NCBI GenBank assembly: GCA_038030265.1
Contig: CM075941.1
Location: 57,389,952 to 57,453,951 of the forward strand
Source of the DNA: Corythucha ciliata
Lineage: Eukaryota > Arthropoda > Insecta > Hemiptera > Tingidae
Length of the DNA stretch: 64,000 nucleotides
Reading direction: 5' to 3'
Numbering within the stretch: the first letter of the stretch is position 1; every line of letters starts with the position of its first letter. Below the pieces are notes generated by a model that was not told the origin of the DNA, searched no databases, and saw only the letters and a list, made by a program, of their open reading frames with translations. Position numbers and translations under genes: made by a program. This document shows positions 57,449 through 64,000 of the stretch, piece after piece.

Positions 57449-58260
57449 AACTCAAAGCGTTTGATAAAGTTTGGCACAAGGGGCTTGAGTTCATATTGAA
57501 TAAAATCCTTCCGAAAAAAAGTCTACGAAATTCTAAAATCTTATTTTTAGGCGGTAGACACTTCCGAGTGAAACACGAGGATGAATATTCGCGGTTGCGT
57601 AACATATCGACTGGAGTACCTCTTGGAAGCGTCCCTGGGGACCAGTGCGCTTATTACCTATTGTACACGTGTGACCTACCCGTGAGAGAGGACTGAATCA
57701 TTGCAACGTTTGGCAAAATACAAACCGCGGTAGCAGAAGTAAACACCTGGACAAAACAGTGGAGAATAAAACTCAACGAGGAGAAATCTGTTCATGTAAA
57801 ATTTCAAATCGCAATTCCAGCCCAATCCCCGTGCAACTCAATGAGAAATCAATACCATTTGCAAATACGGCGAAGTACCTAGGCATGACGCTGGATGCTA
57901 AAATTCGGTGGAAGCCCCACGTCAAAAAGAAAAAAAAAAGAGGAACTCAACACCAAGCTCAGAAAAATGTACCGGCTGCTCTGGAAGCATTCTGAGCTCT
58001 GGATGGCCAACAAGCTAGTACCAGCAAGTTTTGAAGCCGATCTGAGCCAGCGGGTGTCAGCTTTGGGGCTGCACCAAGAAAAACAATGTCAAAGTCATAC
58101 AAAATTTTCAAAACAACGTTTCGAAAATGATAACAAATGCGCCCTGGTTTGTACGAGGGCTTGACCTGCTGCAAGTTGAAACAGTGACAGAAGCTATCAA
58201 AAAACGTGCAGCGGAGCACGAAAAGCAATGATCTTTGGCTCACGTTTCGTGGGCTATTAA
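57449..58260 (+). pseudogene. Jockey-like LINE reverse transcriptase fragment
   Basis: In one frame KAFDKVWHKGLEFILNKILP, then RHFRVKHEDEYS and ISTGVPLGSVPG...YLLYTCDLP; the YADDT box is deleted after IIATFG. Then WTKQWRIKLNEEKSVHVKFQ, a frame change, SIPFANTAKYLGMTLDAKIR and WKPHVKKK, another frame change in an A-run, and LNTKLRKMYRLLWKHSELWM. The order is that of a non-LTR reverse transcriptase thumb region. Confidence 0.75.
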
Positions 58261-58599
58261 GCCCAAAAATGTCTCACTTTTTGAAGGGAATAAATTTGCA
58301 GCACGTTTACATCCGATCCAAGAGTGGTGGTTACGATTGGATTACCCCTAATAGGCCAGTAGGGCTAGTCTAATCGCTGAAAATTGGTGTAGGGGACGGT
58401 GGATATAAGTATGAGTATCAGTTGGGGTCGTTCTGTGGGAGGGTTTTCGATACCCCACCCCACCCTACCCTTAAAGGTCTCCGATCCACACTTTGATGCT
58501 TGTGTATGTCACGGCAGTCCATTTGAACAAACTTGAGACATTAGATGCGTGCTGTTCTTGCACGAAATGAATCCCTATGAGCCATAAGTTCAAAAAAGT
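58261..58599. other. Short region between LINE fragments, no gene
   Basis: Contains RNase-H-side LINE debris at most; nothing recognised. Confidence 0.35.
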
Positions 58600-58812
58600 A
58601 ATCAATGCTTCAACTGTCTTCCCTTCGGCCACAAAAGTGAACAGTGTAAAAGCGTACCAAGATGTAGCAACTGCGGTGAGCAACATCCCTCTGAAGACTG
58701 CGCTCCAGACAAGCCTAATAAATGCGTTCGTTGTAGAGGAGAGCACTCAGCTCTTGCCAAAAGCAGTTGCCCTGAATTTAGCAGGCAAAAATCAATTCGC
58801 TCTCTCATGACT
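58600..58812 (+). pseudogene. LINE ORF1 fragment with three CCHC zinc knuckles
   Basis: The frame with TGC 58606 reads CFNCLPFGHKSEQCKSVPRC then SNCGEQHPSEDC and KCVRCRGEHSALAKSSCPEF, i.e. three consecutive Cys/His knuckles as in gag-like ORF1 of I/Jockey LINEs. Only the C-terminal part is present. Confidence 0.75.
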
Positions 58813-58925
58813 AGTGGTGCGCGCGGGACGCGAGACGGGACTCGAAAATGGTTTGCGGGACGGGACGCGGGACAAAGCATAAATTCCCCACGCGGGACGG
58901 GACTTTCCGCGGTTGTCCCGCGGGA
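58813..58925 (+). repeat. GC-rich GGGACG repeat
   Basis: Irregular copies of GCGGGACG / ACGCGGGAC, ending in CCGCGGTTGTCCCGCGGG. Stands out from the AT-rich surroundings. Confidence 0.7.
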
Positions 58926-59221
58926 AATCGATTTTGTTTTTTTACTAAAAAGTGAGATGAACGAGAGAAACCAAATAATACGTTTGAATCAATGTAATAG
59001 AAAATTCATATCTTTGGCCCAAAAATTTCCATTTTGAACACATCAAATAGGTACCTCTTATATTTTATCCTTCCCTTGCCCGTTCCCGCCATTACCTATT
59101 GGACACGAAAGAAAGTGTTGACCCGTAAATTTAGCCTTCTAAATTCACTGTTCAAACATTTTTTATTAAATTTCGCAGTTGAAGAACGTTAACTCTAACT
59201 GAAAATTAAACTAATATCCGG

Positions 59222-59865
59222 TTACAAAGTCTATGCCGCTTGTGACCTCTCAAATGGATTCCTCCAAATTCCCCTTGATGAGAGAAGTGCTGATCTTTGC
59301 TGTTCTGTGACTCCGTTTGGCCACTATAAATTTAATGGACTTCCGTTTGGCTTGAACTGTGCGCCAGAAATTTTCCAAAGAAAAGCAAATGACATTTTTG
59401 GTGATATCCCGGAGGGTGCAAATTTATTTTGATGACATCATCATGTTCGCCAATTCAGCGAAAGAGTTAGAATCAATTGTACGCCAAGTACTTTCTAGAG
59501 CTCGGGAATGCAGCGTAAAATTAAACTTGTCCAAGTTTCAGTATCAAGTGTCAAAGGTAACTTATGTGGGCAACATAGTATCTGAGCAAGGCGTGGAGCC
59601 TGACCCCAAGCACACCACGGCAGTTCTTAAAATGCCAACTCCGAAGGATAAGCATGAAGTTTTACGTTTTTTACGGCTTGTAAAATATTTGGGGAAGTTT
59701 ATATCTAATTTACCGAAAATTTCCGCTCCTCTTCGAAAATTAACCGAGAACGATGCCGAATGGAGATAGTCTGACGAGGTAAACAGCGCTTTCAACCAGT
59801 TGAAAAATCTTATTGCTAGTGCCCCAGTGCTTGGTGTTTATGACCCCACACCTGGCACCATGTAA
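59222..59865 (+). pseudogene. Gypsy-type reverse transcriptase fragment
   Basis: Starts ACDLSNGFLQIPLDERSA, then TPFGHYKFNGLPFGLNCAPE and FQRKANDIFG; a frame change removes part of the catalytic box (FDDIIMFANSAKELE), followed by VKLNLSKFQ, VTYVGNIVSEQGVEPDPKHT, YLGKFISNLPKISAPLRKLT and a stop replacing a Trp codon after AEWR, then AFNQLKNLIASAPVLGVYD. The sequence covers the palm to the start of RNase H. It is separate from the fragment at 55.8-57.2 kb, though both are on the plus strand. Confidence 0.75.
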
Positions 59866-59991
59866 TAACTCGGTAAAAACACTTTATTTTAATTAAACAT
59901 TTATCTGGAAAAGGCTAGAACAGGTACTCTAGCGAACTGTTTATCTTCATCTCTTGTAACCTCCGGCTGAGGTTACGTTATCTACAACAAA

Positions 59992-60246
59992 GTCAGTAAT
60001 ATTGGTGTTGCAGCACAGAACACGGCTATCTAAAATTGCTAGCATTATTTTTCAAGTGTAAAATGATATGAACGTTACTTCTGAATCAAAATGTTGATAG
60101 TTTTAGATATATGTATGACTATTATAATATTACATTCATGGGAAGAAAAGAAACACGTTTTTCATCTCGTGGGGCTCGTAGTTCTGCATAAAATGCATTT
60201 ATGTTCGAGCTCGAAAATGTAAGGCCACTACTTCTGCTTAAGTTAT
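59992..60246 (+). repeat. Dispersed repeat, copy 2
   Basis: Copy of 39,437-39,690 with a few substitutions and small indels. Confidence 0.85.
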
Positions 60247-60484
60247 GGGTTTCCCATGACAACAGAGAAGGCAATGTTGTGATCGAATCGACAAAAATGA
60301 AAACACCGGTTGGGGGTGTTTAAAAAAAAAAAAATACAAAAAGGCAATATTACCTGAGAAAAATGGCGCCCAAAGCAATACTGCTAATTTCAAGAATTCG
60401 ACTAGGCAATGTTGCTTCCTCAAAAAAGCAATAATGCAATCGAAACTAGTGTTGCCAAGGCGTTCAAGAAAGGCCCCAGGTCTG

Positions 60485-60519
60485 TTTTATTCAAGGCCCG
60501 TTCACAAGCTCTATGTTTG
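60485..60519. mobile_element. Single MITE end
   Basis: AAGGCCCGTTCACAAGCTCT followed by ATGTTTGTGTTG matches one end of the 137-bp MITE at 62708-62844. No second end nearby. Confidence 0.6.
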
Positions 60520-60792
60520 TGTTGACTGAGATGGATGACGGTGTTGTTTTCTTGGTGCTGGAGGCTTCCTCGTCTTTACAACTTTTTGGAGCCGTTCTGG
60601 ACACCCGGGAAAAATCCTGGAGATTGCACCCTTTACTAAAGACCATCTTTCTCGTGGAACTTTATGAATTTCCCCGTTCGGAAGTTTGGTCTCAACATAT
60701 TTCAAGATGTCCTCTTCTTGAATACGAAGGGCCCAAACTATCTTTGAGAGTTAAATCCTGTTCGGCTCGTGGGATTGCAGAAATTCCATCTA
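60511..60792 (-). pseudogene. Fragment resembling the linker of THAP-type insect proteins
   Basis: Minus strand reads EEDILKYVETKLPNGEIHKV, then PRERWSLVKGAISRIFPGCP and ERLQKVVKTRKPP. The W.L...A...IFPGCP pattern recalls the segment after the THAP finger in many insect transposon-related proteins. It stops at the MITE end. The family call is from memory and weak. Confidence 0.4.
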
Positions 60793-61179
60793 GTTAGTTG
60801 AATATACGAGGTGTGGGCGGTGGGGGTCTGTGGGAGAGGGCTTCAGTTCCCATAGACGTCGTCGGGAGGTAACAAGTGGGGAGGCTGGAAACAAGAACCA
60901 AAAAATGAACACAAAATAACATATATTTTGGTATAGGTGGTCTGAAACAGCAGGTTTGTTGCAACCTCCCCTAGAACTATAATAGTTGAAACACATTCTA
61001 ATGGAACCTAAAAATCAATAAAACCAATTTGTTCTACTTGTCCATTCCAGAGATTATGAATGGCTGCTGAGGGCAAAATCCCCAGGCAGACGTCCATATT
61101 CGTAATCAGCTCATCATTATCTACCCAATGGTGCTAGTTTCATGACTATGTTCTTCCGGTTGACTGGGACTGTCGCCAG
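60793..61179. other. No gene seen
   Basis: Short frames only. Confidence 0.4.
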
Positions 61180-61715
61180 CTGTCGGTTGGGAATGCCTAA
61201 TTTACTGACCCTGAGTTATCTTTACTGATCAGGTACTTAAAATGCTCAGATCGAGGTTAAATTTTGCATACAACCAATCTGATGGGTTTTCCTTAGAGTG
61301 TTTTCTCTACTGACCAGTAATGTCTCGAATCAACCTAAACTTTTGCCTACGATTTACGCGTGGGTCAATATACGACTTGCCGTGAAACTTAATTCCGATC
61401 GGTTGAGGGAAACTCGGGAAATCCTACTGACCAGGTAGGATCGTCGTTTTAGGCAAAGAGTAAATTGTATGCCAAATTTCAGCTTGATCCGAGCATTTCA
61501 AGTGCCCGGTCAGTAGATAAAACCCATGGTCAGTAAATTAGACACTCCCGGATTTTCCCGAGTTTGCCGCAACCGATTGAGATCAAATTTCAAGGCAAAT
61601 CGTATTGACCCACGCGTAAGTCGTTTGCGAAATTTCAGCTCCTACTGAGTAAGTACCCGTTCAGTAGAGATAGCTCTGGGTCAGTAAATGAGGCACTCCC
61701 CTCTCGGTCTAACAG
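61180..61715. repeat. Foldback repeat of about 535 bp with internal repeats
   Basis: GAATGCCTAATTTACTGACC at the left is the inverse of GGTCAGTAAATGAGGCACTC at the right. Along each arm a block TCTACTGACCAGGTACTT...AAATGCTC...GATC recurs, and a TTACGCGTGGGTCAATA block occurs once per arm. Mismatches indicate an old element. Confidence 0.7.
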
Positions 61716-62379
61716 TGATGTGACAGGCCATGCTTAGAAAGCAGTATTTCAGAAAATGAGGTCAAAGTAATTTTTAATTCACTCAATCATGTCAAATTGC
61801 CTTGATAATTAAAAAAAAAAAGTTTAAAAAATCACTGAGGGATTTTAGTGCGTGCCACTATCACGTGCCGGTCCCTAGAAATTGTGAGAATACATAATTT
61901 TTTTATTTTTGCCGAACCAAATTTACACGTCACAATTTTCACTGTTCGTCAATCAGCGTGAATCAAGCTTAAACTGACATTACCGACAATTTCAACGTTT
62001 CCTAGCAAGAAGAAGTTTGAAAAACCTTACTTTTGGTATTTCTAAGAGAGGGGTGATGCTTTTATTTTTCTCCTTCAGCAATTTCCTGTTATTATGGTAC
62101 CTAGTTGTACACTGAGGTACACAGCAGGTCATATTTCTATGAATACTAGGTACTATTTCTATGAAATACAGAAACTTCGTGAATATAATGAGTAATAAGA
62201 GCAAAAATAACAAAATAAAACCGACTTTCCCTAATTTTCACACCGTAAAGATTACATTAATAGACGCGCTATCAGAGGAGGCGACCTCTGGTGCGAGCAA
62301 AACTCGGAACTTTCCTTGAAACCTCTGTTTTGTACAATGATAAGAGAAGAGTGAAGCAACTTGGTATCTATACAACTTT
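61716..62379. other. No gene seen
   Basis: AT-rich. The short minus frame 61992-62213 has no domain. Confidence 0.4.
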
Positions 62380-62880
62380 GGGCAATCCTTTACCACTTTT
62401 TCCTCGGCCTTGCTTGATCGCAGGTGACTTTAATTGCCACCATCGGTCTTTCGGTAGTTCTGAGACAAGTTCCAAAGGGGTTTCTTTATTGGATGCTATA
62501 GACGGAAGTGGGTTGATCGTTTTGAACGACCGTTCATCAACGGTCCTGAGATCGATGAGTCCTGTCGCTGGCCTCTCCCGATCTAGCTACTTTTTTCGAC
62601 TGGCGTGTAACCGATGATACCCTGGGGCTCCGACCACTTTCCAGTCCTACTGGAAGCAAACTTTTCTCACAAAAGCCAAGTCGCGTCTCACCGCAAATGG
62701 ATTATAAAGCCCCGTTCACAAGCTCTATGTTTGCGTTGTGTGGTGTCTATGCAACCTATCGAAATGCTTCACATTTCGAGGGAATACATTTGTTTGGCTG
62801 CATAGACTCCACAGAACGTAAACATAGAGCTTGTGAACGGGCCTTAAAAAATGCAAACTGGGAGGAATACGGGAAACTTA
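62380..62880 (+). pseudogene. LINE endonuclease fragment split by a MITE
   Basis: PCLIAGDFNCHHRSFGSSET then GVSLLDAIDGSGLIVLND and, after a frame change, WGSDHFPVLLEANFS are endonuclease motifs (GDFN..H, SDHFP). The frame then reads HRKWII up to the MITE at 62708 and continues after it as KNANWEEYGKLK, the usual start of the linker to the reverse transcriptase. Removing the MITE and one TAA restores the frame. Confidence 0.7.
62708..62844. mobile_element. MITE, 137 bp, inserted in the LINE fragment
   Basis: Ends AGCCCCGTTCACAAGCTCTA and (inverted) AGGCCCGTTCACAAGCTCTA, flanked by TAA at 62705-62707 and 62845-62847. Confidence 0.9.
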
Positions 62881-63712
62881 AAGCTTATACACACGGAGAC
62901 ATTTATGTCATGCCATGACATTTTCAATATGTTCGTGTGATGGTACTGTGAAAAAGTATAAAAACCATATGCTTTCATGAAAAAGCCAGGAAACCGCTGG
63001 AAAATTGTCAATAATTTTCCCCTTTACCATCTCCATTGTAGAAACTATAAGCCCATAAATACCACATCGACAAGGAACAAGAAACCAGATATTTAGCCGT
63101 GAAACCGTTAATTATGTCCGAAAATATGAATTTTCCTGTTCACAATTTAGTAGTGGGCATATTTTTCCCCCGGCACGCTTTCATTCGATTAAGAAACAGA
63201 AAACGTTCCTGCTAGAATCACATTTATCCGCCAAAATACTTGCACTTGAAGCTCAGAAAGACTATTTTGACTAAACGGTGGAAGGTAACGACGTTGTGAG
63301 CGTTCAATGGCTCTAGAAAATTAATTTTACCCAGGAAACCTAAAACCCCAGCCCAATAAACACTGAGTCGTTTCGAAAACTTTTCACTTTGGTTGCTGGG
63401 AAACTATGTAATGATTTCAATGATTTCAATGACGTTAAGAAACATTCTCGTAACGTGAATATCGAGATATGAAATCAAAATGGCAATTTGAAGTTGTGTC
63501 TCATTGCTGGTTTTCTCCTGCCCAGTTAATTCATTAACACCAGGGTATATATTTTTCAAATAGTCTCCTCTTGAGTCTTATCGGAACGAGTGCGAAAACC
63601 GTCGAAAATCATATTGAAGTCTCGTAGCTGACATGGAACACTCAGCTAATAATTGTCGATTCAATCTCCGCGTTAGGTGGCGAACACACTAGAGCGATGC
63701 GATATTGTCTCG
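62881..63712. other. No gene seen
   Basis: AT-rich with no recognisable frame or repeat border. Confidence 0.45.
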
Positions 63713-63826
63713 ACATCGCCAACTCAAATTAAAAGCGTCAAGGAGAGATAGTAACAACAGGAAATCTGACACATTTCCTGTTGTTTCTATCTGTCCTAGG
63801 CGCTGTTAATTTGAATCGGAGATGTA
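63713..63826. repeat. Hairpin element of about 114 bp
   Basis: CTCAAATTAAAAGCGTCAAG and GATAGTAACAACAGGAAAT pair with their inverse around a 7-base loop (CTGACAC). The ends may extend a little further. Confidence 0.65.
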
Positions 63827-64000
63827 GAAAAGAAGAAACGACATCATATTGCCACATCATGAATAATTAACGCAGCCTTCGAGCCAATAATTTAGCCATA
63901 TGTACGGATGTTGAAGGTATACGCTGTTTTGAAGCGTCAACCATAACCTCACCATGTGAAATCGCTTTTGTGTGAAACGAGCCTAAGTGATGAAAATTAA

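Noticed and set aside
55815..59865. A single Gypsy element spanning 55.8-59.9 kb
   Set aside because: The integrase part lies before the reverse transcriptase part and LINE fragments separate them, so these are independent relics.

Overview
The window looks like eukaryotic, probably arthropod (most likely insect), repeat-rich genomic DNA. Reasons: AT-rich sequence, GT-AG introns, AATAAA signals, secreted chymotrypsin-fold genes with four short exons, and remains of many transposon types usual in insects (I-clade and other LINEs, Gypsy, PIF/Harbinger, MULE, hAT-like, tRNA-derived elements, many MITEs). A sap-feeding hemipteran such as a whitefly is only a guess. No bacterial operon, rRNA, CRISPR array or intact virus is seen.

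Layout. 1-5.4 kb: MITEs and a hAT-like element (perfect 8-bp target duplication) filled with a 30-bp minisatellite, interrupting an open frame. 5.4-7.9 kb (-): a decayed multi-exon gene of an uncharacterised insect family (DNCCGQ motif, possibly DUF7869-like). 7.9-12.6 kb (-): a near full-length I-clade LINE with a TAA-repeat tail. 13-18.4 kb: two more minisatellite arrays, a tRNA-like foldback and a LINE RT fragment. 18.8-20.2 kb (+): serine protease homologue gene A. 20.8-30.4 kb: a 9.55-kb element with matching terminal inverted repeats and a TTA duplication, carrying a HARBI1-type transposase and, convergent to it, a very large decayed ORF ending in a FEN/XPG-like (PIN) nuclease region and a CXC cysteine domain. 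30.4-37.5 kb: repeats. 37.5-45.05 kb: a possible 7.5-kb TIR-bounded element containing a small spliced gene of unknown function. 46.7-48 kb (-): a MULE-derived zinc-finger gene with lesions, between inverted repeats. 49.1-52.9 kb: minisatellite with a 1.43-kb tandem duplication. 53.9-55.7 kb (-): serine protease homologue gene B. 55.8-62.9 kb: Gypsy and LINE fragments, a THAP-protein-type tail, foldbacks and MITEs.

The probable functional host genes are the two protease homologues. They share exon structure (phases and two exon lengths identical), and both carry Ala in place of the catalytic Ser; gene A also has Asn for the catalytic Asp. They are therefore best read as secreted, non-catalytic S1 homologues. 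Nearly everything else is mobile DNA at different stages of decay. A recurring signature is a TAA/TTA 3-bp target duplication next to GGCC- or AGCC-type ends, on MITEs of 137-616 bp and on the 9.55-kb element, which suggests one Harbinger-like machinery mobilised many of them.
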